Assembly: GCA_963693315.1 (NCBI GenBank)
Contig: OY856186.1
Coordinates: forward strand, 287,510,930 to 287,574,929
DNA length: 64,000 bases
Source of the DNA: Diogma glabrata
Lineage: Eukaryota; Arthropoda; Insecta; Diptera; Cylindrotomidae
Direction of reading: 5' to 3'
Below the pieces are notes generated by a model. That model saw only the letters and a program-made list of their open reading frames with translations. It had not been told where the DNA came from and ran no database searches. Within the stretch, counting starts at the first letter, position 1, and each line of letters opens with the position of its first letter. This document shows, piece after piece, positions 10,963 through 21,696 of the stretch. Both the position numbers and the translations under genes were made by a program.

Positions 10963-13900
10963 GTCGTTAAGAAACGAAATAGTAAAGTTAATATTTAACT
11001 ATTTGACAGCTGTTTGCGTTCAGAAACACACCCCGCCCACATTTATTTAAAAATTAAATCTGCTCTCGAGTAGAGTTAAAAAATTAAATACACATATACA
11101 TACATAAGCATTATTTAAAATTTAACGATTTCAAATTGACAGTTTAATTTATTTTGAAATTACAGCAGATATATTTTTCAAATTCTGAGTGAAATGCAAG
11201 TTTTCTATAACAATATGGTTAGCAATTTCTATCTTAGTTTTTAATTTTTTCGGTTTTAATTTTATTCAATTGAAAAATTTTATGAAAGAATTATTCTGAC
11301 ATACGATTTTAACAGATTGTATTAGTATTTGTGTATTTAATATTTTACTTATGTGGTGTTCTTTTCACTTTTCTAAATCAATTTATAAATTCGGGTCTGA
11401 AAAGAACAAAAAACAAAAGTTGATGTGAAATATGTTTGTATTATGTGGTTTTCTTTTGACTTTTCTAAATCAATTTATAAATTCGGGTCTGAAAAGAACA
11501 AAAAACAAAAGTTGATGTGAAATATGTTTGTATTAGTGATATTTAAATGGCGGTTGTCTACTTTTAAATTTGAAAAATTTCGTATAATAGCATATTCTGC
11601 AATTGCGTATTGAAATATTTATATTAGTTTCAATTAATTTGTAAATAAAATAATTTTGTTTCCACCCATTTCCATTTCCACCCAATGAAATATAATATTT
11701 TAATCCTAATAAATTCATTTTAGAGTTTTTTTTATTTATTAGGAGTTATTTTATTAAATGTTTGTTACATTATATTGTATATATATAATACAAAACACAG
11801 TAATTAATTCTTCAAAATTAAACAATTCATAGTTATATAAAAATTGTCGTTAACAAAACGTTTATTTTTTAAATTTTCTTTGTTGATATTTGTGGTTTTC
11901 TTTTGAGTTTTCTAAATCAATGTATAAATTCGGGTCTGAAAAGAACAAAAAACAAAAGTTGATGTGAAATATGTTTGTATTCATGGTATAACGATTTTCA
12001 TTTTACCATGGTTTGTATTATGGTGCTATTACACACAAATTAAATTCAGTTGCTATCATCAACTTTTCAGATGATAGTATTTATTATTTTTGACTGTAGA
12101 TGGCGAAAAGATCATAAACTGCAAGAAAGTGCAAATAACTTTACGAAGTAATAATAATTTTTAAACAACAATTTCTTAAAAAATCATTAGTTATTTAGTA
12201 TTAATATTATATTATAAAATCGATTATATCTAAATTAGTGGTATAGAAATTGTAAATAAATTATATTCTGTAAAAGCAAATGAAATGTCAAAATGGCGAC
12301 ACCACATTATAGAGCAATTGTTGTAGCTTGTACAATAAGAAAATGCGCTAAGATTTGAAAAAAAAATGTGAATCGAAAATACGTTAAGAAAACGTAAAAT
12401 TTTTACATTAAAATCTTGAAAATATGTATTCAATCATTTTATACCTAATATAATATAATTTTTATTATGATTTTAATATGAAAATCAATTAATGTGATAA
12501 TCGGGTTTAAACCGGTTGAATTTGCAGATGAAATCATCTGACGATTTTCTAGCAGTAATTGGTAAACCAAATAATTTTTCAAAAAGTCAGTTGCTATCAG
12601 CTAACTTTTCTTGCAGTTTTTATATCTATCTCGCGCATGCTATCCCTCTTTTTCTCATACAAAATATTTTTCATCAACTTTTCAGATTATGGTAACTGCA
12701 AAATTGATTATGGCAGCTGAATTTAATTTGTGTGTAATAGCACCATTATGGTGCTATTACACACAAATTAAATTCAGCTGCCATAATCAATTTTGCAGTT
12801 ACCATAATCTGAAAAGTTGATGAAAAATATTTTGTATGAGAAAAAGAGGGATAGCATGCGCGAGATAGATATAAAAACTGCAAGAAAAGTTAGCTGATAG
12901 CAACTGACTTTTTGAAAAATTATTTGGTTTACCAATTACTGCTAGAAAATTGTCAGATGATTTCATCTGCAAATTCAACCGGTTCAAAACCGATTATCAC
13001 ATTAATTGATTTTCATATTAAAATCATAATAATAACTATATTATATTAGGTATAAAATAGTTAAATACATATTTTCAAGATTTTATTGTCAAAATTTTAC
13101 GTTTTCTTTACGTATTTTCGATTCACATTTTTTTTCAAATCTTAGCGCATTTTCTTATTGTACAAGCTACAACAATTGCTCTATAATGAGTTGTCGCCAT
13201 TTTGACGTTTGATTTGCTTTAACAGTATATAATTTATTTACAATTTATATACCACTCATTTAGATATAATCGATTATATAACGTAATATCAATACTAAAT
13301 AACTAATGATTTTTGTAGAAATTGTTGTTTAAAAATTAATATTACTTCGTACAGTTATTTGTATTTTCTTGCAGTTTTTGATCTTTTCGCCATCTACAGT
13401 CAAAAATAATAAATACTATCATCTGAAAAGTTGATGATAGCAACTGAATTTAATTTGTGTGTAATAGCACCATTAGTGATATTAAATGGCGGTTGTCTTC
13501 TTTTAAATTTGAAAAATTTCGTATAATAGCATATTCTGCAATTGCGTATTGAAATATTTATAAAAGATTCAATTAATTTGTAAATAAAATTATTTTGTTT
13601 TATTCATTCAAATTTGTTTTCAATATAAATTACTTCATTTTAGAGAAAAGCGTCTTCGTTTTTTTCTGTGATGCATTTTTTTTCATCCGCCCAATGAAAT
13701 ATATTTTAATTCTAATAAATCCATTTTAAAGTTTTTTTTTATTTATTAGGAGTTATTTTATTAAATGTTAGATACGTTATTGTATATAAATAATATAAAA
13801 CACAATAATTAATTCTACAAAATTAAACAATTCATAGATATACAAAAATTGTCGTTAACAAAACGTTTATTTTTTAAATTTTCTTTGTTGAAATTAGTAA

Positions 13901-14872
13901 TGTCAAAAAAATTTACGAAAAAATGCACATTTTTTTTTGATGTAAATCGAAAAAAAAAATTGAACTTTTTGCGTCAATAGAACAAAATTTTTGATTTACA
14001 TCAATTTTTTTTTATGGATTTGGGTGAAAAGAATTCGACATTAGTAATGTCAAAAAAATTTACGAAAAAATGCACATTTTTTTTTTATGTAAATCGGAAA
14101 AAAATTGATGTTTTTGGGTGAAAAGAACAAAATTTTTGATTTACATCAATTTTTTTTTATGGATTTGGGTGAAAAGAATTCGACATTAGTGATATTTAAA
14201 TGGCGGTTGTCTACTTTTAAATTTGAAAAATTTCGTATAATAGCATATTCTGCAATTGCGTATTGAAATATTTATATTAGTTTCAATTAATTTGTAAATA
14301 AAATAATTTTGTTTTATTCATTCATATTTGTTTTCAATTTAAATTACTTCATTTTAGAGAAAAGCGTCTTCGTTTTTTTCTATGATGCATCTTTTTTCAT
14401 CCACCCAATGAAATATAATATTTTAATTCTAATAAATCCATTTTAGAGTTTTTTTTATTTATTTGGAGTTATTTTATTAAATGTTAGTTACATTATATTG
14501 TATATATATAATACAAAACACAATAATTAATTCTTCAAAATTAAACAATTCATAATTATATAAAAATTGTCGTTAACAAAACGTTTATTTTTTAAATTTT
14601 CTTTGTTGAAATTAGTAATGTCAAAAAAATTTACTAACAAATGCACATTTTTTTTTTAATGTAAATCGGGAAAAAATTGATGTTTTTGGGTGAAAAGAAC
14701 AAAATTTTTGATTTACATCAATTTTTTTTTATGGATTTGGGTGAAAAGAATTCGACATTAATGAACATCGTTCAGAAATTATTTAACTATAGTTACTAAA
14801 TATTTTAATGCGGTGATTTGATTGGTGCATGAAATATTTAACTATAGTAAAGTTTCTGAACGTACTCATGAT
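10963..14872. mobile_element. MITE D, copy 2, split by a 3.5-kb repeat block
   Basis: The left part (to about 11213) is collinear with copy 1 up to the ATGCAAGTTTTCTATAA segment. The rest of the copy, ending AAGTTTCTGAACGTACTC, resumes at about 14766-14872. The intervening block contains three copies of a 90-bp unit (11353, 11442, 11891; core AATCAATTTATAAATTCGGG), three copies of a longer unit (11536, 13471, 14188; core AAATGGCGGTTGTCT), three copies of a TAATGTCAAAAAAATTTAC unit (13896, 14043, 14615) and the twin MITE at 12019-13474. No gene is seen. Confidence 0.55.
12019..13474. mobile_element. Twin MITE E: two inverted copies back to back
   Basis: The end sequence GGTGCTATTACACACAAATT occurs at 12019-12050, then as its complement and again as itself around the junction 12720-12775, and as its complement ending near 13474. 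This gives two about 725-bp copies in opposite orientation sharing an ATTAT-type junction, so the whole block is a giant imperfect palindrome. The copies differ by scattered substitutions and small indels. No ORF is intact. Confidence 0.7.
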
Positions 14873-14913
14873 ATGTTATAGTTTCGCGGTTGGTTTAATA
14901 TTTTATTCCGTAA

Positions 14914-15544
14914 GGGCGATGATACATGTAAAAGAAATGTCTTTCAGACATAAAAAATTTCGCATTTAATTGGTTGAGGGGCGGTAACATTTTTTAAATT
15001 TCAAAAAAATATTTTTGACTGAAAGAGAGAAAAAATATCTGTAAGATATAAAAACATAACCTAAAAAGATATTTTTTGCTTGACAGTTAATTGATTTTAA
15101 AAGTAAGTTTTACCAATAATCAATTACAATTAACTTAATTTGATTATTTAATTACAATTAAAATAATTTGTTTACTTATTCATATAGATTTAGGCATTTT
15201 CACATTGGACCAAATTTTAATTCTTTTGTTGCGATTATCGCTTAATCTAAATGTACATGAATAAGTAAACAAATTATTTTAATTGTAGCTAAATCATCAA
15301 ATTCAGTTAATTGTTATTGATTATTGGTAAAACTTACTTTTAAAATCAATTTTTCAGTTAATCAGTTTTAACTGTCAAGCAAAACATATCTTTTTAGGTT
15401 ATGTTTTTATATCTTACAGATATTTTTTCTGCCTTTCAGTCAAAAATATTTTTTTTAATTTTAAAAAATGTTACCGCCCCTCAACCAATTAAATGCGAAA
15501 TTTTTTATGTCTGAAAGATATTTCTTTTACATGTATCATCGCCC
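14914..15544. mobile_element. Foldback DNA element with TAA target duplication (Harbinger-type signature)
   Basis: Ends are GGGCGATGATACATGTAAAA and its complement, flanked by TAA at 14911-14913 and 15545-15547. The arms are nearly complementary for about 280 bp each, leaving a short centre around 15190-15245. A 3-bp TWA duplication and GGG ends fit the PIF/Harbinger superfamily; no transposase is present, so it is a non-autonomous copy. Confidence 0.75.
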
Positions 15545-16082
15545 TAAGATACTATTCAAATAAAAGTATTTAAAATAAATTTAAAACAGGAACTTTAGAT
15601 TTACAGGCTGATTCTGACATAGCCTCACAGATGTAAAAATAGTCATAGTAAAGACTTTTCTCTTAGCTAAGACTAAAACCTCTTAAATGCGATTCTGTAT
15701 CCCAACAAATTTCGTTTCTACAGGAGAAAGTTTCTACAGCTTTTCCATAGGAAGACTACACTACGATTCTATCTCGAATCTTTCTATAACATTTTAATGT
15801 CTTTTGATTGGTTAATTCTCTGATCAGTATGCCATCTTTATACAAGTTTTAATAAAGTGAACTAAAACAAGACAAAATCAATATTGTACAACTTTGTAGT
15901 TCATAACTATGTTTTTTCGTGAGAAAATATTTTTCAGTTTTAAGTAATGCTTTTTTTAAATATACAAAATGTAATGTGAAATATAAAAACGTGAAAGTGT
16001 ACTTAAGTAAAGAGAAAAATTTACAAAAACTGCTTGACTAAACAATAATTTTTGTTCAAATTTTTACAGAGAGTAAATAATT

Positions 16083-16199
16083 ATGGCGGCTGATAAGCAA
16101 TCTGGTTCTGGTAACAATGAACTTAGAAGACAGTCATGGAGAGAAGTAAAATGGCCATTGCCAGCTATTAAATCATTTCTTTTCGATAAGTGTAATTAA
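16083..16199 (+). pseudogene. 38-residue ORF inside repeat A copy 2
   Basis: ATG at 16083 in a good context opens 38 codons ending at TAA 16197-16199. The peptide is charged at first (RRQSWREVKW), then PLPAIKSFLF. A tryptophan-spaced start followed by an aliphatic helix is faintly like the first helices of Myb/SANT-like proteins of Harbinger transposons, but the fragment is too short to assign. Copy 1 of the repeat (about 6291) retains only the ATGGCG(A/G)CTGAT start and diverges at once. Confidence 0.3.
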
Positions 16200-16344
16200 A
16201 ACTATTTTATTTCAATAAAAAAAATTCTTTTACATCGAGAGAAAAACCAAAATAATATAAATTTTGTATTAAAGTAACATTATATTAAACTATATAACTA
16301 TAACTATATAACTATACAACTATAATAAATAAATTTATTAGAAA

Positions 16345-17919
16345 CTAGCAGGACCCGGCGTACGTTGCTACGCCTATACAAAAGTTTGTGTGCGTAGATT
16401 TTGTTGAATTAGTAAGAATAATTTCAAAGAGTCGTAATGAGAATAAAAGAAGCCTATTTTAATTTTTTCATTTGGGAAATATGAATAACAGAGATCATTA
16501 GCACTCTAGCTGATCAATCCAGATAGTTTGAAAATTGAAAGGAAGGTCAACATTTGAAAGTGATTGGTAAAGAGTTTGGGAGAGTTTAAATTAAACACTT
16601 GCAATTTTTCGCGTTAATCGGCTTAATATGTGTCGCGAAAAATTAGGTGAACGTCAAAACATTCGTTTATTGGGTGTTACAGTTGTCAATGACTTACTCT
16701 GGAACCGTCATACTTGCGATACAAAATAGGCACACCGCACTAAAATTTACTGTTTTATCGTACCATTTCATGTTGACTAATTTCATTTATCAATCTATCC
16801 AGATTATTTGCTGATCTTAAATAAAGTCAATTTAGATTTTCAAATATATTTTACCAACTATTCCCAATGCTCTACATGCGCTCTACTCTGTGTGCTTTTA
16901 TTAGTAATGGAGCATGTCACTGAAAGAAAACTTTGAAGAGCAGACTAAATATGCATAGCGCAGATGTTTGATACGAAACACGATTTTGATCAAAAAACCG
17001 GTCTAAGAATGACAGTATTTTTAGTGAAGGTTTTCGTTTTTTGGGTTTTGTCGATTTATGGCCATCGTCTTATTTTGACATTTCTGCCAGAGTTTTAAAA
17101 AAAAATTTGGACAAACATAATAAATAAAATAATATAAAAATAATAATAAGAATAATATCATTTATAAATCCAGACTTATATACTAATCTAAAACCAGTCA
17201 AATCACTTCATTTGTTGACATATTTGCATATATTTTACCGATTTCTTCAAATAACCTACATTGTTTGTTTGTTTTTGAAATTAATGGGGACGCATATTTT
17301 TCTTAATAAGTAAAACACTTTCAACCTGTAGCTTTGATATTATTGTTCATAATCCTTTTCTTCAATACAAAGGTTCCATTGCAAAAACTTGCTGCATCAA
17401 TGTTTCTAAAAAGAGGAAAAGAATTTTTCAATTTTCCAATTTTCTATATTTTGAACATGTATCACATCTATTTAAACCAAATAAAATATGTATTACATAT
17501 GTATATACACCAAACCAAGAACGTGTTTGTTGTAAATTAGAAATATTTGTTGCAACGTAATGTGTTGGATACATACAATTGTATCATGTATGTATATAAT
17601 AAATATATAAATGTTTGTCACATTATACTTTAATTTTCCATTTGAATGGTAATTCTGTTTTGCGGAAAAAAAATCGATCAAAGATACCTGAGCAAAAGTT
17701 GAATAAAACTCAAGTATAAAATATAATATACATTTAACCATTAGGAAAATTAAAATTATTAATTATAAAAAATCTAAATTAAATTTTAAAATTTCGGCTC
17801 CGAGGTGCATTAGTACCTGTTAATGACTTTCTCCTGACAAAATTTCAGACTCCTGTGTGCTACAGATTTCGCTGGAGAGCGCACGCAGACAGACAAACAC
17901 TTTATTTTATTATTATAGA
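16345..17919 (-). mobile_element. Non-autonomous Helitron (minus strand)
   Basis: Read on the minus strand, it starts TCTATAATAATAAAATAAAG at 17919 and ends at 16345 with a GGCGTA/TACGCC hairpin, a short GGGTCCTG spacer and CTAG. It sits between A (16344) and T (17920 in plus orientation), exactly the A|T target of Helitrons, with no duplication. About 190 bp of its 3' end is clearly homologous to the arms of the palindromes P1-P4 at 41.8-62.3 kb. The interior carries no Rep or helicase sequence, so any movement would need a helper. Confidence 0.85.
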
Positions 17920-18226
17920 TAAAATGAAATTCAACTAAAATAAAATATGTTTTAATTATTGCAATGTTAACAACTAACAAAATTTCTATGAAGAATCGTT
18001 TAAGAAAGTAGTCTAAATTTCACTAAAGAATCGTTGTGGAATATTCCACAGGATTCAAGTGGTAGTATTACATGATGAATCGTACTAGAGCATTCGTTCA
18101 CGAATCTGGCGGACATTTTATTTATTTACATACAAATTTCCATACCTTTTCCATCACGATTCTACACCTCAGAGAAGAAGTTTCTTCATCGATTCATGAA
18201 CGAATCGATAGCATTTTATTCGCTGG

Positions 18227-19035
18227 TATGTAGTCACAACTGTGAGATATCAAAAAAAAAACCTCTTACCCTAAGACCATCAAACATGGTCATCTTAAGC
18301 ATCATAGTTTAAAGTTTCATATTTTTTTATTTGAATTCTTGTATGAAAAGTTATGCATATTAATAAAGGATAAAATATTAATTATGAATTATTTATGTAA
18401 TTATTATAAAATTTATAATAATTATCTATATTTTATTATAGTTTGAATTAAAAATATAAAACAAAGTATATATTGATATTGATTTTAAATAAAATGGCGA
18501 TTGAAAATTTTATATTTGCAATATCAAACGTCGGCGTCTCATGTTGTTTATGAAAATTTTGCAAATTTTATATAAACTTTAAGGAAAAACAACCATTCTT
18601 TTCTCACAAATTTATTGCAAAATAATTAATAATTAATATATGGTATAATTTTATGTTAATTGTATATAAATTATTATAAAATAAAATACATTTTTGATGT
18701 TATTCGAATTTAGATATTTTGATGTTACTTTGTTTATTATTATTTATTGATGTTAGAACTTAATTTTTGGTTTCGTTTATTTTAAAAAATTGTGTTGGTT
18801 TGATGATTTTAAGAATGTGGTTACAGTTACGGTTATGGTTTTGATTAATTTTAAAACGGGATTTTGGTTTTGTTTCGGTTTTGACCATTTTTAGAATGTG
18901 GTTATGGTTTTGGTTTTACTAATTTTGTGTGGTTTTTTGGTTTTGCGGTTTTGGTTTTGGTTTCCAAAAACTGATTTGCAGCAAAACCCCCGATATATCA
19001 TAGCCCTACCCATTCACGCCATTTGCAATAAGCTA
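18227..19035. other. Intergenic plus GGTTTT-rich tract
   Basis: 18227-18780 is AT-rich with no recognised feature. About 18780-18972 is a degenerate GGTTTTGGTTTT array like that at 10335-10575, followed by a 60-bp CCC-containing spacer that forms one edge of repeat C. Confidence 0.45.
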
Positions 19036-19627
19036 GAAACACAACACGGGCGAAATCGTACGACGACGACGTTAGTAACATTAGAATACAACGGATACAT
19101 ACATTTCAAACACAGCTACAGCGATAAACGAAAAAGTTTTTTTCGTCGGAGAAAATTTAGATTCTATTTCTAATTTTTCGTCGGCGATGATTATTGCCAG
19201 ATATCAAATCTATTTTTATTTGGCTACAAGGGTAATTTTTAATGTTATTGTGACAGTACCGCCAACTGAAAAATATGATTTTCTGATGTTTATCGAGTTT
19301 CTGAGGTTGTAATCGTTTTGTTTTGAGTTGTCAACTTAATTTTTCAGTTTATGTTCAAAGTTCGGTTTTATTCATTTATATATTTTCATAATTTGTATTT
19401 TGAAAATTAGTTATTAGTAGAAAAATTATTATTATTTATTTATCAGTAAAAATTAGATATTTTCAAAATTGAAATTTGTAAAATTCATTTTGACAAAGAA
19501 CAAAGTATTTTAGTTTATGCAATTTTATTTTTGACAGCTTTTCACGCTGACGTCTTTGTTGTGGTTACAACAGCGAAATTGAAGACGCTTTTTTTATCGT
19601 CCGACGTTATCGTCCGTGTTGTGTTTC
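19036..19627. mobile_element. MITE F with TA duplication (Tc1/mariner-type)
   Basis: Ends GAAACACAACACGG(G/A)CGA are inverted at 19036 and 19627, each flanked by TA (19034-19035 and 19628-19629). CGACGACG-type sequence lies next to both ends. The interior has no transposase. It is inserted in repeat C, whose right part resumes after 19630. Confidence 0.75.
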
Positions 19628-19629
19628 TA

Positions 19630-20165
19630 CCTATAAACAATGAACATTGCTATATGCAAAAAATTGGGTTAGTATTTTTGATTAAATGTTTTTGAATTTT
19701 TTTTATATGGATTTTTATTTTTCCAGATTGCGTTATGGCGATTTTTTGAATTTTTTTTATATTGAGTTTTAATTTCAAAATGGTGCTACAAGTTCACGAT
19801 TCTAACTGTGCTAAAAAATGAAGAAGGCTTCTATATCGGGGGTTTTGTTTGCAGCCCTGAATAGCGACACACATATTGTAATCACTAATATCAATATTTC
19901 ACACATTGAATAAATATATAAGGAAGTATCGCTACGTGTACGTACACAAATGATCGGTGAAGTAGTTTTTTTTTAATGTATTCGTTAGGTTACCACTTAC
20001 CGTCAATGTGATTTCATTTGTTTACGTCGTATCTCAAAACAAACTAGAGTTTTTCTGTATTTTATTCTTAAAGTATTGAATTGTAATTCAATTTAATACA
20101 AATTAGTGTTTAAACTGTTTTTTCACAACAATTAATTGTGATTATATAGTTATTTATTCATAAAA
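19630..20165. other. Repeat C remainder and upstream region of a small putative gene
   Basis: 19640-19850 matches the complement of 9537-9785. From about 19990 the sequence is unique AT-rich DNA that would be the leader or promoter of the two-exon ORF at 20166. No core promoter element is recognised. Confidence 0.4.
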
Positions 20166-20466
20166 ATGGCGTGCTGCATCAAAACATGTAACAAAATAGT
20201 CAAAATCGCAAAGGATTTTGCTGCTAAAATTACATATATCAGGTAAAGATATTTTGATAAAAAATGTTAAAAAAACAATTTAGTATATATTTTTAATATA
20301 TTTACAATAAGTTTGTGTCACAGAATTAATTATTTTCTAATTTAATTTTACATTTAATTTCTCAAATGTAAGGTTGCCACAACGTGAAAACAATTTTGTT
20401 AGACACGCCCATTTACAGGGATTGTATAAAGTCATTGTTTGTTATGAAAAGTGTATGTTTAATTAA
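20166..20466 (+). CDS. Putative two-exon small protein, 56 residues, unidentified
   Basis: Exon 1 (20166-20242) opens at ATG in the context AAAAATGGCG and reads MACCIKTCNKIVKIAKDF onward. A 130-nt GT-AG intron (20243-20372) splits an Arg codon, and exon 2 (20373-20466) continues for 30 codons to TAA at 20464-20466. The product is basic, with a Cys-rich start (CCIKTC), an amphipathic helix and a second Cys pair near the end; no signal peptide or known domain is recognised. An AATAAA lies about 120 nt downstream (20587). It could be a real microprotein gene or a chance pair of short ORFs; the good start context, correct splice sites and single matched phase favour it modestly. Confidence 0.4.
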
Positions 20467-20609
20467 ATACAAACACCCTCAAACGCACCAATACTATAAT
20501 TTAGATGCTTCACTCAAAAAGTCTAGTTACTCTTCCTTAGATATTTATTCAATGATTTCACATTATTTTTTATTTACAACCACAAATAAATTTATTTTAT
20601 GACATAGCG

Positions 20610-21005
20610 GAATATTCCTACTTTATCCCGGTTTGCAAAATAGCGATTTTTGTAGATTAATTAGAAAGATTAGGTCCTCTGCATCATAATTATGATAAAA
20701 AATTGCAGACATTTGGAGGTCAAAAGTTATAAGGCATCAAACTTTCAATTTCACCTGGTCTCCTTTGAGTGTTTTGTAGTTTTTTATAATAAATATAAAA
20801 CAAATTAAATAAGTATATGTAAATTATTTTACAAAGGTAAAATTGAATGATCCCTTATAACTTTTGACTTAGTTTGATCCCTTCTAACCTTTGACCCCAA
20901 AATCTCCGCAATTTTTATTTGTAATTATGATACATAGGGCCTATTTTTCTCTATATTTATCTAAAACATCGATATTCTGAAAACCCGGATAAAACAGGAT
21001 TGTAC
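20610..21005. repeat. Imperfect foldback
   Basis: The left arm around 20625-20740 (CCCGGTTTGCAAAATAGCGA, then a CATCATAATTATGAT block and GGAGGTCAAAAGTTATAAG) is complementary, with many mismatches, to 20850-20995. No open frame is present. It resembles an old MITE with long inverted arms. Confidence 0.55.
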
Positions 21006-21696
21006 CTATTTGTCCAACATTTTTCCACGATAAATGGCGTGGATAGGCCAGACCAGACTGGCTGGACAGACTTACAAAGACTCGGGAGACTCAGAAACTC
21101 CGGTCGGAGCAAAAAGTATTATTCAAGCTTTTCTTGTAAATGTTCAATAAACCACCACACCCCAATATAAGTGTCAACTAATAAATTTAAACCATACAGC
21201 GGCACTACGTAAAGGGAGGGTGCGATGGCTGTATTAAATAAAAACAATACACGCTACCGATTGTAAACGCTGTAAATCAAAATGATTTGAAATCCAAGAA
21301 ACATTATTGCATATATTAACATTAATAACAATAAAAAATTTTTATTGTAACAGCAAGAAAATCTTTATTTTAAATATTTCAAAATTTGACATATTTTTAC
21401 TTTCTAAACACGCCACCACGGACGTCATGGTAGAAAAAACCCCATCTTAATATTTAACTGGTGATCAAATGACTAGTTAAATTTAACTTTCGGTTAAATT
21501 TAACTCGAGATTTTTAATTTCTTAATTAAACCTAGTTTAAACTCGAGTTAGATTTAACCAAGGTTTAACTTTGTGTGAAGAAATTGGGCATAATATGGAC
21601 CTTAGTTCAAGTGTATAGTGGGTCTTGAGTTGCGTTTTAAAAAGGAACTGGGAAAGTAAAATTTTACTTTAAAGTACGGCACCCTAATGACATTTC
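21006..21696. other. Intergenic, LTR-like and palindromic fragments
   Basis: 21006-21260 is relatively GC-rich for the window and includes AATAAA and a purine run AAAGGGAGGG before TGCGATGG, reminiscent of a polypurine tract next to an LTR, but no paired LTR or pol sequence is seen. 21480-21580 holds inverted TTAAATTTAACT-type motifs. Neither can be classified. Confidence 0.3.

Larger units (their letters stand above)
15701..18226. mobile_element. Repeat A, copy 2, interrupted by a Helitron
   Basis: This copy starts CCCAACAAATTTCGTTTCTA and ends TTATTCGCTGG, matching 5909-6795 at both ends. A 1.57-kb Helitron at 16345-17919 splits it. Copy 2 keeps an internal stretch with a short ORF (16083-16199) that is eroded in copy 1, so copy 2 is closer to a coding ancestor. 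The flanks read TAT on both sides, but copy 1 does not confirm a 3-bp duplication. Confidence 0.65.

Noticed and set aside
21180..21260. Possible LTR edge (purine run followed by TG)
   Set aside because: No second LTR, primer-binding site or pol sequence can be paired with it.
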